A DNA stretch of 39,902 nucleotides from DAOUEH01 sp034430515 (GCA_034430515.1 DAOUEP010000045.1:1-39902), one strand, 5' to 3'. Numbered from the stretch's first letter, positions 31,690 through 39,902 are shown. A program made the numbers and translations. Notes: generated from the sequence alone by a model not told the origin.

Positions 31690-32772
31690 ATGAAGGCGGC
31701 GGTCTGTTACGAGTTCGGCAAGCCCCTGGTAATCGAGGACATTGACATCCGGCCGCCGCAGGCCGGCGAGGTGATGGTCCGGCTGGCGGCCACGGCCGTC
31801 TGCCATACCGATATCCACGTCATCACGGGCGAGCTGCCCTGGGCGCTGCCGGTGGTCGCCGGGCACGAGTCGGCGGGCTACGTTACGGCGGTTGGGGAGG
31901 GGGTAACCTCGGTCAAGCAGGGCGACCGGGTGGTAGCCTCGCTGCTGGTGTCCTGCGGCAAGTGCCCACCCTGCCGGGCCGGCCGGCCCCGCCACTGCCA
32001 GGCGGTCTGGTCGCGCGACGAGGACAGCCCCTATAAGAACCAGAAGGGGCAGCCGCTGGCCCAGCTGATGCGCATCGGCAGCTTTGCCGAGTACACCGTC
32101 GTTGACGAATCGCAGGTAGTGCCCCTGCCCGACGACGTGCCCCTGGACAGCGCCTCGCTGCTGGCCTGCGGCGTCATCACCGGCTTCGGGGCGGTTGTCA
32201 ACCGCGCCAGGGTGCCCGTGATGAGCAGCTGCGTTATCATCGGCGCCGGGGGCGTCGGCCTCAACGCCATCCAGGGGGCGGCCATTTCCGGGGCCTACCC
32301 GGTCATCGCCGTGGACGTCGCCGCTAAAAAGCTCGCCGCGGCCCGCGACTTCGGGGCCACCCACACCATTGACGCCAAAGCCGGGGACACCGTCGAGGCG
32401 GTCAAGGGTCTTACCGGCGGCCTGGGGGCGGACTACGTCTTCGTCACCGTCGGCAGCATCGACGCCATCACTACCGGCTTCGCGATGTCCGGTACCTCCG
32501 GCATGACCGTCATCGTGGGCCTGCCCGACGTCAAGGAGATGCTCACTGTCTCGCCGCTGGCCTTTATCAAGGACGAGCGGGTGCTCACCGGCTCCTACAT
32601 GGGCTCCACCCACCTGAGCCGGGATATTCCCAACCTGATTAAGCTGTATCAGGCCGGCATCCTCAAGCTGGACGAGCTCATCACCGCCCGCTACCCCCTG
32701 GAGCAGATTAACGAAGCCATCGAAGCGGTGGTCAAGGGGCAGGCGCTGCGGAACGCCATCATGTTTGAGTGA
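31690..32772 (+). CDS. Zinc-dependent medium-chain alcohol dehydrogenase
   Basis: A 360-residue NAD(P)-dependent MDR dehydrogenase. Catalytic zinc ligands are Cys38, His59 (GHE) and probably Cys160. A structural zinc is held by Cys89, Cys92, Cys95 and Cys103 (CGKCPPCRAGRPRHC). The Rossmann nucleotide loop is GAGGVG at 185-190; Asp at the end of the next strand (IAVDVAAKKL) suggests NAD+ over NADP+. It resembles class III-like alcohol dehydrogenases, but lacks specific glutathione-binding cues, so the substrate may be any alcohol or aldehyde. Transcription is controlled by a palindromic operator. AGGAGG lies 6 nt before the ATG. Confidence 0.93.
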   Translation: MKAAVCYEFGKPLVIEDIDIRPPQAGEVMVRLAATAVCHTDIHVITGELPWALPVVAGHESAGYVTAVGEGVTSVKQGDRVVASLLVSCGKCPPCRAGRPRHCQAVWSRDEDSPYKNQKGQPLAQLMRIGSFAEYTVVDESQVVPLPDDVPLDSASLLACGVITGFGAVVNRARVPVMSSCVIIGAGGVGLNAIQGAAISGAYPVIAVDVAAKKLAAARDFGATHTIDAKAGDTVEAVKGLTGGLGADYVFVTVGSIDAITTGFAMSGTSGMTVIVGLPDVKEMLTVSPLAFIKDERVLTGSYMGSTHLSRDIPNLIKLYQAGILKLDELITARYPLEQINEAIEAVVKGQALRNAIMFE

Positions 32773-32780
32773 AAATAAGC

Positions 32781-32890
32781 CCTCCCCGCCTCCCCGTCGG
32801 AGTAATCTATTCCCACCCTGGCCCCGCCTACGCCAAGACTTCGGCGGGTAAACCGCCCTCGGCACATCCTCGGCTTAGCCCGTAGTTTTG
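32781..32890 (-). repeat. Dispersed intergenic repeat, copy C (inverted)
   Basis: Read on the minus strand it starts AACTACGGGCTAAGCCGAGG and contains CGAGGGCGGTTTACCCGCCG, GGCCAGGGTGGGAATAGAT and CCGACGGGGAGG. It is full-length and close to copy B. It lies between the convergent ends of the alcohol dehydrogenase and the MFS exporter. Confidence 0.75.
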
Positions 32891-32917
32891 CCACCCATTT
32901 ACCCCCAGGGGTGTTTA

Positions 32918-32936
32918 AGAGGGGCGAAGCCCCTCT
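32918..32936 (-). terminator. Hairpin after the MFS gene, possible terminator
   Basis: A perfect 8-bp stem AGAGGGGC-N3-GCCCCTCT, 4 nt after the TAA of the exporter, followed on the minus strand by TTAAACA. There is no real T-run, so termination strength is uncertain. Confidence 0.5.
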
Positions 32937-32940
32937 GCCC

Positions 32941-34551
32941 TTATTCCAGGCTGTGCTGTTTGCGGAGGGGGATCTCCTTGATGAAGAGGTTGATGACGAA
33001 GGAGAGGCCCACGGCGAACAGCGTGAACAGAAAGACCTGCGACAGGGCCGAGGCGAGCGACTGGCGCAAGGCGTCCAGCACCTGCTGAAAGAGCTGCGCG
33101 CCCGGCTGGCCCAGCGGCTCAATCATCTGCCGTAGCTGGTCCTGCGCCTCCTGGCTTACCAGCGCCTGCGGGTTGTGCGCCAGGCTGTCCAGCTCGTCGG
33201 CGGGCAGGGCGTTCTTGACCACGGCGGGCAGCTTGTCAAGAAAGGCGGCGGCGAAGCGGTTGTTGAGCACCGAGTTGAAGATGGCCAGCCCGACCGAGCC
33301 GCCCAGGGAGCGGAAGAAAGCCGCCGACGAAGTGGCCACCCCCAGCCGGTTATAAGGCACCGCGTTCTGCACCGCTATCGTGTAGAGCGGCAGGGTCGTG
33401 CCCAGCCCCAGGCCGGTGATGACGATGTAGACCACTGCCTGGCCGTAGGTGGTGGCGACCGTCATCCGGTAGAGCAGGAACAGCCCCACCGCCATGACAG
33501 CGATGCCGGCGGCGCCCTGGAGCCGGTAGTGTCCCCCGGCGCGCGAAAGTAGCTGCCCCGAGATAAAGCTCCCGAAGACCACCCCCAGCATCATCGGGGT
33601 CAGAAAGCTGCCGCTGGCCGTGGCCGTGGCCCCCAGCACGCCCTGAAAGAAGAGGGGAATGAAGATGGTGCCGCCGAACATGCCGAAGGCGGTAAAGAAT
33701 ATCACCACCTCGGCGATGGCCACAATCCGGTTATTGAAGAGCGACAGGGGGATGATGGGCTCCACGCTCCGCCTCTCCACGAAGATGAAGAGGGCCAGCG
33801 CCGCCGCCGCCAAGGCGAACATGCCGATTATCTGGGGCGAGGCCCAGGGGTACTCCGCGCCCCCCCAGGACAGCGCCAGCATGGTCGGGACGATGCTCAG
33901 CACCAGCAGGGCCACGCCGGGATAGTCGATGTGGTGCTTGAGGTGGTCGGGCCGGAAGTTGGGGAAGAAAAAGATGAACAGCAGGATAACGAGGACCCCC
34001 AGGGGGACGTTGATGAAGAAGACCCAGTGCCAGGACAGGCTATCGGTGAGGTAGCCGCCCAGCGTGGGGCCGACGATGGAGGACACGCCGAAGACGCCGG
34101 CGGTGAAACCCTGGTACTTGCCGCGCTCCTGGGGTGGGAAGAGGTCGCCGATGACGGTGAAGGCGTTGGCAATCATTACCCCGGCGCCGATTCCCTGCAG
34201 GCCCCGGAAGATGATGAGTTGGCTCATGGTGTTGCTGATGCCGCACAGCACCGAGGCCAGCATGAAGATAATCAGACCGCCGATGTAGAAGTACTTGCGG
34301 CCGTACATGTCGGTCAGCTTGCCGACGATGGGTATCGCCACCGCCGAGGTGATGATGTAGGATGTGGTAATCCAGGTGTAGTGGCTGAACCCGCCCAGGT
34401 CGGCGATAATCCGCGGCATGGCCGTGCCGACGATGGTCTGGTCGAGCGAGCCCAGAAACATGGCTAGCAGGACGCCGGCGAAGGTAATCATCACCTGCCG
34501 TCGGGGCAGGGAGCGCAGGCCGATGGGCTGTGCCGGTGTTTCTTTAACCAC
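32941..34551 (-). CDS. MFS drug exporter, DHA2 (EmrB/QacA-type, 14 helices)
   Basis: A 536-residue proton-driven exporter of the DHA2 family. The first helix has the family motif LDQTIVGTAMPRI at 36-48, followed by WITTSYIITSAVAIP and the loop 2-3 motif GKLTDMYGRK (A-like). About 14 hydrophobic segments fit the family. A helical, Gln-rich insert (about 440-500) lies before the last membrane segment, longer than usual. It likely exports hydrophobic toxins, bile-acid-like compounds or antimicrobial agents; the substrate cannot be told. The GTG start at 34551 follows GAGAGAA. It has no regulator beside it, and serA lies upstream on the same strand with a 108-nt gap. Confidence 0.92.
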   Translation of the reverse strand: MVKETPAQPIGLRSLPRRQVMITFAGVLLAMFLGSLDQTIVGTAMPRIIADLGGFSHYTWITTSYIITSAVAIPIVGKLTDMYGRKYFYIGGLIIFMLASVLCGISNTMSQLIIFRGLQGIGAGVMIANAFTVIGDLFPPQERGKYQGFTAGVFGVSSIVGPTLGGYLTDSLSWHWVFFINVPLGVLVILLFIFFFPNFRPDHLKHHIDYPGVALLVLSIVPTMLALSWGGAEYPWASPQIIGMFALAAAALALFIFVERRSVEPIIPLSLFNNRIVAIAEVVIFFTAFGMFGGTIFIPLFFQGVLGATATASGSFLTPMMLGVVFGSFISGQLLSRAGGHYRLQGAAGIAVMAVGLFLLYRMTVATTYGQAVVYIVITGLGLGTTLPLYTIAVQNAVPYNRLGVATSSAAFFRSLGGSVGLAIFNSVLNNRFAAAFLDKLPAVVKNALPADELDSLAHNPQALVSQEAQDQLRQMIEPLGQPGAQLFQQVLDALRQSLASALSQVFLFTLFAVGLSFVINLFIKEIPLRKQHSLE

Positions 34552-34659
34552 TTCTCTCGCTACTAGATATATTTATAGGCCGGTATCCGTCGGGAATGGC
34601 ATCGGGCGGGCCGGATTAGGCCGGGCGCCGGGGACGGTGGGGGCGGGGCATCGGGCGAC

Positions 34660-36252
34660 CTAAAGCTCCACCATCTTCACCGAGTACACGTCCGGTATGG
34701 CCAGGATTTGCTGCTGCACCGCCTCGGGCAGGGGCTCGTCCAGGGTCAGTACCAGCAGGGCCTGTCCCCGCTGCTTGAGCCGCCCCAGGTGCATCGAGGA
34801 GATGTTTATATCGGCGTCGCCGGTTATCTTGCCGATGGCGCCGATAAAGCCGGGGCGGTCGAGGTGGTCGCTGAAGAGGAAATAAGACCCCGGCGTGGGG
34901 ACGATATCCAGCCAGTATTCCTTGATGCGCACGATGTGCAGCTCGTTCTGGCGGACGGTGCCGGCCACGGCGTAGGCGCCCCGGTCGGTGGTTATCTCCA
35001 CGGCCAGCAAGCTGGCGTAGTTGGCGCAGGACGCCTCTTTCTCCTCGATGACGGTCAGGCCGCGCTTCTGGGCGATGACGTTGCAGTTAACGATGTTGAC
35101 CCGCTCCTCGCTGATGCCGGCCAGCAGCCCTCCGACCACCGCCGCCTTGAGGGCGTCGGTCTCGTAGCCGGCGATGTCGCCCTCGTACTTGATGCGGATG
35201 GTCTTCGTCTGGCCCTCGGCCAGCTCGTAGAGCAGGTTGCAGATGACCCCGGCCAGCTTGAGGTAAGGCGCCAGGGCCGCCATCGTCTCCGAGGGGATGT
35301 AGGGCACGTTGACCGCCGAGCGCGCCGGCAGCCCCTTGAAGATGTCCGCGATTTGCTCGGCGACGTCGCGGGCCGCCAGCACCTGCGCCTCGGCGGTGGA
35401 GGCCCCCAGGTGCGGCGTGACGATGATATTCTCCTCGCCGAAGAGGATGCTCTCGGTGCAGGGCTCTTTCTCGAAGACGTCGACGGCCGCCCCGGCCAGC
35501 TTCTTCTCGTGGATGGCCTTGACCAGGGCCGCTTCGTCGATGAGGCCGCCCCGCGCCGAGTTAATGATGCGGGCGGTGGGCTTCATCATCGCCAGCTCTT
35601 TGGCGCCGATGATGTTGCGCGTCTGCGCCGTCAGCGGCAGGTGCAGCGTCACGAAGTCCGACTTCTGCAACAGTTTCTTGAGGTCGACCAGCTCCACCTG
35701 GAGCTTAGCGGCGTACTCGGTGGAGACCAGCGGGTCGGCGCCGAGCAGGCGCATCTCGAAACCCTTCATGCGCCGGGCCACCTCGGAGCCGACGTTGCCC
35801 AGCCCGACGATGCCCAGCGTCTTGCCTCTTAGCTCGGTGCCCATGAAGTCGTTGCGGCGCCAGGCGCAGCCCTTCAGCGAGGCGTTGGCCTGGGGGATGT
35901 TGCGCGCCGAGGCCAGCAGCAGGGCGATGGTGTGCTCACCGGCGGAGACGGTATTGCCGGTGGGGGCGTTGACGACGACGACGCCGCAGCGGGTGGCCGC
36001 CGCCACGTCCACGTTATCGATGCCGACGCCGGCGCGGGCGATTACCTGTAATTTCTTGCCCGCCTCGATAATAGCCGGGGTGACGCGCGTCTGGCTGCGC
36101 ACCATCAGGGCCTCGTAGTCGCCGATGACGGCGATGATTTCCTCCGCCTTGAGGCCGGGGCGGACGTCCACCCGGGCCTCCTTACGGAGCACCTTGATGC
36201 CCTCCTCGGAGATGGAGTCGGTAATGAGTACATTTTTCTGTTTTTCGGCCAT
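34660..36252 (-). CDS. serA: D-3-phosphoglycerate dehydrogenase (long type with ACT domain)
   Basis: A 530-residue enzyme that starts serine biosynthesis by oxidising 3-phosphoglycerate. The NAD domain has GLGNVG at 150-155, and the catalytic residues are Arg234 in RGGLIDE, a Glu in the DVFEKEP region and His281 in HLGAST. The C-terminal half has the allosteric substrate-binding domain (about 320-450) and an ACT domain (DRPGFIGAIGKITGDA, about 455-530), the serine-feedback region of type 1 PGDH. It starts 29 nt after the class V aminotransferase and follows it in one operon, fitting the first two steps of serine synthesis. Confidence 0.96.
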   Translation of the reverse strand: MAEKQKNVLITDSISEEGIKVLRKEARVDVRPGLKAEEIIAVIGDYEALMVRSQTRVTPAIIEAGKKLQVIARAGVGIDNVDVAAATRCGVVVVNAPTGNTVSAGEHTIALLLASARNIPQANASLKGCAWRRNDFMGTELRGKTLGIVGLGNVGSEVARRMKGFEMRLLGADPLVSTEYAAKLQVELVDLKKLLQKSDFVTLHLPLTAQTRNIIGAKELAMMKPTARIINSARGGLIDEAALVKAIHEKKLAGAAVDVFEKEPCTESILFGEENIIVTPHLGASTAEAQVLAARDVAEQIADIFKGLPARSAVNVPYIPSETMAALAPYLKLAGVICNLLYELAEGQTKTIRIKYEGDIAGYETDALKAAVVGGLLAGISEERVNIVNCNVIAQKRGLTVIEEKEASCANYASLLAVEITTDRGAYAVAGTVRQNELHIVRIKEYWLDIVPTPGSYFLFSDHLDRPGFIGAIGKITGDADINISSMHLGRLKQRGQALLVLTLDEPLPEAVQQQILAIPDVYSVKMVEL

Positions 36253-36281
36253 AGCACTTCCCCGACGATGGTATTCCTGTT

Positions 36282-37370
36282 TTACTGGCTGAAGCCCGCT
36301 TTGGGCAGGGCGTCCTTGAGAGATGCCAGCAGCTCTTTGATATCGGCCTCGCTTACCAGCCCCATGTGGCCGATGCGGAAAATCTTGCCGCCCAGGTGCT
36401 GCTGGCCCCCCGCCAGGACGATACCGTGCTGGCTCTGCATTAGTTGCCTGAGCTTATTGACGTCCACGCCGGCGGGGACGCTTACGGAGGTGACCGTGTT
36501 GGAGGCGTGTTCGGCCTCGGCGAAGACAGACAGGCCCAGCGCCTTGACGCCGTCGCGCGTCATCTGGCCGATGCGCTTTTGGCGGGCGAAGATATTCTGG
36601 ATACCCTCCTTGAGTAGCATCTTGAGCGCCACCGAAAGCCCGAAGACCACCGAGACCGCCGGCGTCCAGGGGTTCTCGCCCCGCTCCAGGTAGTTTTTAG
36701 CCTTGCCGAAGTCCCAGTAGAAGCGCGGCATCGTGGCCTGTTCGTAGGCCTTCCAGGCGGCGGCGCTGATGCTGACCATGGCCAGCCCCGGCGGCACCAT
36801 CCAGCCCTTCTGCGAGCCGGTGACGACGACGTCGCAGCCCCACCTGTCCACGGGGAGGTCGATGGAGGACAGGCTGCTGATGGCGTCGACGAGGAGGAGC
36901 TTGCCGGCCCCCTTGACGACTCTGGCGATGGCCTCCAGGTCGTTGGTGACGCCGGTGGAGGTCTCGTTGTGGGTCACCAGGACGGCCTTGATGCCGGGGT
37001 TGGCCTTGATAGCCTTGGCCACGGCGTCCGGGTCGGCGGCGGTGCCCCACTCGAAATTCAGCTTGGTGACATCGGCGCCGAAGGTCCTGGCGATATTGGC
37101 CCAGCGGTCGCCGAAGACGCCGATGGAGACGGAGAGAATTTTGTCCCCCGGCGAGAGCAGGTTGACGGCGGCCGCCTCCAGCCCGCCGGTGCCGGAGCCG
37201 GTGAGGATGTAGAGGTCGTTCTTCGTCTGGAAGACCTGCTTGAGCTCCTCGGTGGTCTCCAGGAGCATCTTCTTGTACTCCGGCCCGCGGTGGTTTATCA
37301 TCGGCCAGCCCACGGCCGCCAGGACCTCGGGCGGGCAGGGGGTCGGGCCGGGGATGCGTAGCTGTGGCAT
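36282..37370 (-). CDS. Class V aminotransferase (serine-pyruvate/alanine-glyoxylate or phosphoserine type)
   Basis: A 362-residue PLP enzyme. It begins LRIPGPTPCPPEVLAA, has GSGTGGLEAAAVNLL for phosphate binding, an Asp at 162 (LLVDAISS) for the pyridine nitrogen, and the PLP Lys188 in TGSQKGW. The sequence type is that of serine-pyruvate and alanine-glyoxylate aminotransferases, not classical SerC. Its place between tyrS and serA suggests it supplies the aminotransferase step of serine synthesis, as related enzymes do in some bacteria and archaea lacking SerC. GGAGA lies before the ATG. Only 18 nt separate it from tyrS. Confidence 0.93.
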   Translation of the reverse strand: MPQLRIPGPTPCPPEVLAAVGWPMINHRGPEYKKMLLETTEELKQVFQTKNDLYILTGSGTGGLEAAAVNLLSPGDKILSVSIGVFGDRWANIARTFGADVTKLNFEWGTAADPDAVAKAIKANPGIKAVLVTHNETSTGVTNDLEAIARVVKGAGKLLLVDAISSLSSIDLPVDRWGCDVVVTGSQKGWMVPPGLAMVSISAAAWKAYEQATMPRFYWDFGKAKNYLERGENPWTPAVSVVFGLSVALKMLLKEGIQNIFARQKRIGQMTRDGVKALGLSVFAEAEHASNTVTSVSVPAGVDVNKLRQLMQSQHGIVLAGGQQHLGGKIFRIGHMGLVSEADIKELLASLKDALPKAGFSQ

Positions 37371-37388
37371 CTATTTCTCCTTATTACG

Positions 37389-38597
37389 CTAGGTGTCTAA
37401 AATCAGGCGGGCAAACTGGCGCTTGCCGACCTGAATGATGCACTCGCCCTTGATATTGCAGTTGAAGCCGGTGACCTTCTCGCCGTTAATCTTGACCGCC
37501 CCCTGGTTGATGAGGCGGACGGCCTCGCCCATGCTGGCGCAGAGCCCGTTGGAGACCAGCAGCCGCCGGATATCCGGATTGGCCTCGGCGCAGGCGATGG
37601 TGGGCATCTCGTCGGGCGTCTCCTTGTTCTGCACCACCTTCCGGAAGTGCTTTTCGGCGGCATCGGCGTCCTTTTTGCTATAAAGCTGGGTGACCAGGTC
37701 GTGCGCCAGGCGCTTTTTCAGCTCCATCGGGTTCTCGCCGCCGTCAAGCTGTTTTTTCATCTCTTTAAGCTCGGCGTCGGGGATGTCGGTGAGCAGCTCG
37801 AAGTAGTTGAGGATAAAGTCGTCGCGGATGGACATCGTTTTGCCGTAGATGACCTCCGGCGGCTCGGCCACGCCGATGTAGTTACCCAGGCTCTTGCTCA
37901 TCTTCTGGACGCCGTCGGTGCCCACCAGCAGCGGCGTCATAAAGCACTGCTGCGGCGGCTGGCCCATCATGCCCTGGAGCTCGCGCCCCACCAGGAAGTT
38001 GAACTTCTGGTCGGTGCCGCCGCACTCCACGTCCGACTTAATCGCCACCGAGTCGTAAGCCTGCATCAGGGGGTATAACAGCTCGGTAATGGCGATGGGG
38101 CGGCCCTCGGCGTAGCGCTTGCTGAAGTCCTCGCGGGCCAGGAACTGGGCCACGGTGAACTTGCTGGTGAGCCGGATGACGTCGGCCAGGTCGAACTTGC
38201 CGAACCACTCGCTCTGCCACCTGACCTCGGTCTTGTCTTTATCCACAATCTTAAAGAACTGCTTCATGTAGGTCTCGGCGTTGGCCTTGACCTCCGCGGC
38301 GGTGAGCATGGGGCGCGTTACCGAAGCCCCGGAGGGGTCGCCGATTTGCGCCGTCCAGTCGCCCACGATGAGCACCACCTGGTGCCCCAGCTCCTGGAAC
38401 TGGCGCATCTTGCGCAGCATGACCATGTGCCCCAGGTGGATATCCGGGGAAGATGGGTCGAGGCCTTCCTTAAAGCGGAGCTTTTTGCCGGACTTGAGCA
38501 GTTTGACAAGCTCGTCCTCGACGATGACCTCGGCCACGGCCCGGTGGAGCACGTAGTCAATGTCCTGCTGACTGATTGGTTGACGCGCCGTCGTCAT
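37389..38597 (-). CDS. tyrS: Tyrosyl-tRNA synthetase
   Basis: A 402-residue class I synthetase joining tyrosine to tRNA-Tyr. The HIGH motif reads HLGH at 54-57 and the KMSKS motif is KMSKS at 232-236. The tyrosine-binding region YPLMQAYDSVAIKSD and GGTDQKFN fits TyrRS, of the shorter-insert TyrZ-like kind. The C-terminal S4-like RNA-binding domain (about 340-402) is present. Its ATG overlaps the ribF stop (ATGA), so the two are coupled. It precedes the aminotransferase and serA, which would put serine synthesis genes under the same transcript as a translation gene. A T-box leader is not seen. Confidence 0.96.
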   Translation of the reverse strand: MTTARQPISQQDIDYVLHRAVAEVIVEDELVKLLKSGKKLRFKEGLDPSSPDIHLGHMVMLRKMRQFQELGHQVVLIVGDWTAQIGDPSGASVTRPMLTAAEVKANAETYMKQFFKIVDKDKTEVRWQSEWFGKFDLADVIRLTSKFTVAQFLAREDFSKRYAEGRPIAITELLYPLMQAYDSVAIKSDVECGGTDQKFNFLVGRELQGMMGQPPQQCFMTPLLVGTDGVQKMSKSLGNYIGVAEPPEVIYGKTMSIRDDFILNYFELLTDIPDAELKEMKKQLDGGENPMELKKRLAHDLVTQLYSKKDADAAEKHFRKVVQNKETPDEMPTIACAEANPDIRRLLVSNGLCASMGEAVRLINQGAVKINGEKVTGFNCNIKGECIIQVGKRQFARLILDT

Positions 38598-39532
38598 GGC
38601 TGTTTCACGCTCGTCCTGTCCAGAATGGCCTTGCCCTTTTTCACGTCGGCGGCCACCTGCCGCTTCAGCTCGTCGGCGCTGGCGAATCGCTTTTCGTCGC
38701 GCAGCCGCGCCACGAAGTCCACCTTGAGCTCGTGGCCGTAGAGGTCGCCGCTGTAATCGAGGAGGTAGGCCTCGATGGAGAGCTTGTTGTCACCGAAGGT
38801 GGGATTGCGCCCGATGTTGGTCATCGAGGGATAAGTGTGCCCGTTGACGCGGGCCAGGGCGGCGTAGACGCCGTCCGGCGGCAGCGACTGGCCGGGGGCT
38901 ACGTTGAGATTGGCGGTGGGGAAGCCCAGCCCCTCGCCGCGGCCCTCGCCGTGGACGACCCGCCCGTGGAGGCGGAAATAGCGCCCGGTGAGGCGGCGCA
39001 CCTTTTCCATATCGCCGGCGGCCATGGCCCGGCGGATAGCGGTGCTGGAGACCACCTCGCCGTTAATCTCTAGCGGCGGCACCACCGTCACCGTGAAGCC
39101 CATCTCCTTGCCCAGCTTTTTGAGGGCACCGGGCGAGCCTTCGCGCCCTTTGCCCAGGGCGAAGTCCGCCCCGATAACCAGGCCGCGCATCCGCAGGTGC
39201 TTTTGCAGCAGGCCGACGAAACGCCGCGCCGGTAGTTTGGCCAACTCGGCGGTGAAGGAGAGCGGCACGATGAGGGCTACCCCCTGCTCTTTGAGAAAGT
39301 TGAGCCGGGTTTGGATATCGGTGAGGAAGGGGAGGTTGTTGCCGGGGGCCAGCACGGCCTCGGGGTGCTGGCGGAAGGTGACCACGCCGGGGAGCCAGCC
39401 CTTTTCTTCGGCTTGCCGTTTCAGCGCCTCGATGAGGTGCTGGTGGCCCCGGTGCACGCCGTCGAAGACGCCGATGGTAAGGAGGGTATCCTTATCGGTC
39501 GTAAAATCGGCTAATTCTTCCTCGACCAGCAC
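38594..39532 (-). CDS. ribF: Bifunctional riboflavin kinase/FAD synthetase
   Basis: A 312-residue enzyme making FMN and FAD from riboflavin. The N-terminal adenylyltransferase domain has GVFDGVHRGH at 21-30 and STAIRRAMAAGD near 165-178. The C-terminal kinase has GEGLGFPTANL and DGVYAAL. It supplies the flavin needed for ETF, among others. The GTG start is preceded by GGGAG. It leads the ribF-tyrS-aminotransferase-serA operon behind a TTGAGG-N18-TATAAT promoter, with a leader of about 65 nt that is too short for an FMN riboswitch. Confidence 0.95.
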   Translation of the reverse strand: MLVEEELADFTTDKDTLLTIGVFDGVHRGHQHLIEALKRQAEEKGWLPGVVTFRQHPEAVLAPGNNLPFLTDIQTRLNFLKEQGVALIVPLSFTAELAKLPARRFVGLLQKHLRMRGLVIGADFALGKGREGSPGALKKLGKEMGFTVTVVPPLEINGEVVSSTAIRRAMAAGDMEKVRRLTGRYFRLHGRVVHGEGRGEGLGFPTANLNVAPGQSLPPDGVYAALARVNGHTYPSMTNIGRNPTFGDNKLSIEAYLLDYSGDLYGHELKVDFVARLRDEKRFASADELKRQVAADVKKGKAILDRTSVKQP

Positions 39533-39603
39533 GCCCGATTCTCCCGGTTAAAAATATTTCCCCGAAGCGGGGATGCGCAGGGAAACGGCCAAGTTAACAA
39601 TTC

Positions 39604-39633
39604 ATTATACTATAAATAACAACACGGCCTCAA
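39604..39633 (-). promoter_or_regulatory. ribF operon promoter, TTGAGG-N18-TATAAT
   Basis: On the minus strand TTGAGG (39633-39628) and TATAAT (39609-39604) with 18 bp spacing. Transcription would start near 39597. The leader contains a small hairpin, CCCCG-CTT-CGGGG in minus-strand reading. Confidence 0.6.
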
Positions 39634-39659
39634 TGAGTGGCGACGGGCTTAATCTCCCG

Positions 39660-39693
39660 TGTCATTGCGAGGAGTGTAGCGACGAGGCAATCC
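39660..39693. repeat. REP-like element (TGTCATTGCGAGGAG ... GAGGCAATCCC)
   Basis: This sequence matches the widespread bacterial intergenic repeat of the form GTCATTGCGAGGAG...CGACGAAGCAATC, with inverted ATTGC/GCAAT ends. It is the only copy seen here and lies just downstream of the DUF1015 gene stop. Confidence 0.55.
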
Positions 39694-39698
39694 CGCCG

Positions 39699-39902
39699 CT
39701 AGGCGAAGCGGTAGAGGAGCAGGCCGGCCGGTATCTTGGGGTAGAAGTAGGTGGACTTGAGGGGCATGCGGTCGCCCTCGTCGGCGATAGTCTTGAGAAC
39801 GGAGGACTTGACCGGGTTGATGATAAAGGCCAGCTGGTAGTCGCCGGCGGCGACCCAAGCGGCGGCCTCGGCGATGTCGTGGGTGTAGTCGACGCTGGCG
39901 CC
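39699..39902 (-). CDS. DUF1015-family protein (C-terminal 67 residues, 5' end outside the window)
   Basis: Only the 3' end is in the window. The frame ends AGLLLYRFA before TAG (39699-39701). The tail KSTYFYPKIPAGLLL, preceded by DEGDRMPL and AFIINPVK, is the typical C-terminus of DUF1015 proteins, which are of unknown function and are often found beside serA and class V aminotransferase genes. That pattern holds here, with ribF and tyrS between. It is on the same strand as the serine genes, though the ribF promoter lies in between. The function is unknown; the association hints at serine or one-carbon metabolism. Confidence 0.75.
   Translation of the reverse strand, partial: GASVDYTHDIAEAAAWVAAGDYQLAFIINPVKSSVLKTIADEGDRMPLKSTYFYPKIPAGLLLYRFA

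Noticed and set aside
31528..32865. N-terminal part of a 557-residue minus-strand frame reaching into the alcohol dehydrogenase
   Set aside because: It is the antisense shadow of the dehydrogenase. The real gene starts at ATG 31527 with a good ribosome-binding site.
39533..39603. FMN riboswitch before ribF
   Set aside because: The predicted leader is about 65 nt with one small hairpin, too short for the RFN element and without its conserved blocks.

Overview
The window is a compact, GC-rich bacterial chromosome segment with no phage, CRISPR or insertion-sequence genes. The gene mix (tandem-FeoA/FeoB/FeoC iron uptake, rubrerythrin, ETF with a class III CoA-transferase and an acyl-CoA ligase, many two-component genes, a selenoprotein) suggests an anaerobic or microaerophilic member of the Chloroflexota, probably Dehalococcoidia-like. 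That placement is inference from gene content, not from a marker search.

Layout. 1-3010 (+): feo operon (FeoA partial, FeoB in two reading frames, FeoC) followed by rubrerythrin. 3011-3332: intergenic region with a MITE-like element and one copy of a dispersed repeat. 3333-4019: sirtuin. 4016-7113 (-): MutS2 translationally coupled to a Vms1/eRF1-like peptidyl-tRNA hydrolase, a likely ribosome-rescue pair. 7169-12651: HAMP sensor kinase and OmpR regulator, a small exported protein, and a divergent copper P-type ATPase with a C-terminal YHS domain. 12655-18498 (-): CaiB/BaiF CoA-transferase, tRNA-Ile, FKBP lipoprotein, EtfA/EtfB, PrmC and PrfA. 18669-20246 (+): acyl-CoA ligase from a near-consensus promoter.

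20378-21894 (-) is the most notable part. FmdB-type zinc ribbon, an ABCE1/RLI-like ferredoxin and an MsrA lie in one operon. The MsrA has an in-frame UGA exactly where the catalytic Cys belongs (G-UGA-F-W-G), followed by a SECIS-like hairpin, so it is very probably a selenocysteine enzyme. A CRP/FNR-type dyad sits 41.5 bp upstream of the predicted start of transcription. A 24-residue membrane peptide with a strong ribosome-binding site lies upstream.

22027-26414: CorA, a cysteine hydrolase, tRNA-Lys, a degenerate receiver coupled to a 61-residue protein, and an NTF2-like/cupin/cupin operon of unknown role. 26533-30032 (-): a four-gene phosphorelay operon (kinase, receiver, receiver-GAF-kinase, OmpR regulator) ending in a clear terminator, with a divergent LuxR-type regulator whose phospho-acceptor Asp is Ser. 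31192-34551: dimeric-barrel protein and a divergent zinc alcohol dehydrogenase under a palindromic operator, then a DHA2-type MFS exporter. 34660-39902 (-): ribF-tyrS-class V aminotransferase-serA, with the 3' end of a DUF1015 gene at the edge; the aminotransferase and SerA suggest serine biosynthesis.

Three copies of one intergenic repeat (3215, 20251, 32781) link otherwise unrelated regions. Several promoters show TTGACA/TATAAT-like boxes with 17-18 bp spacing, and at least two genes look leaderless.
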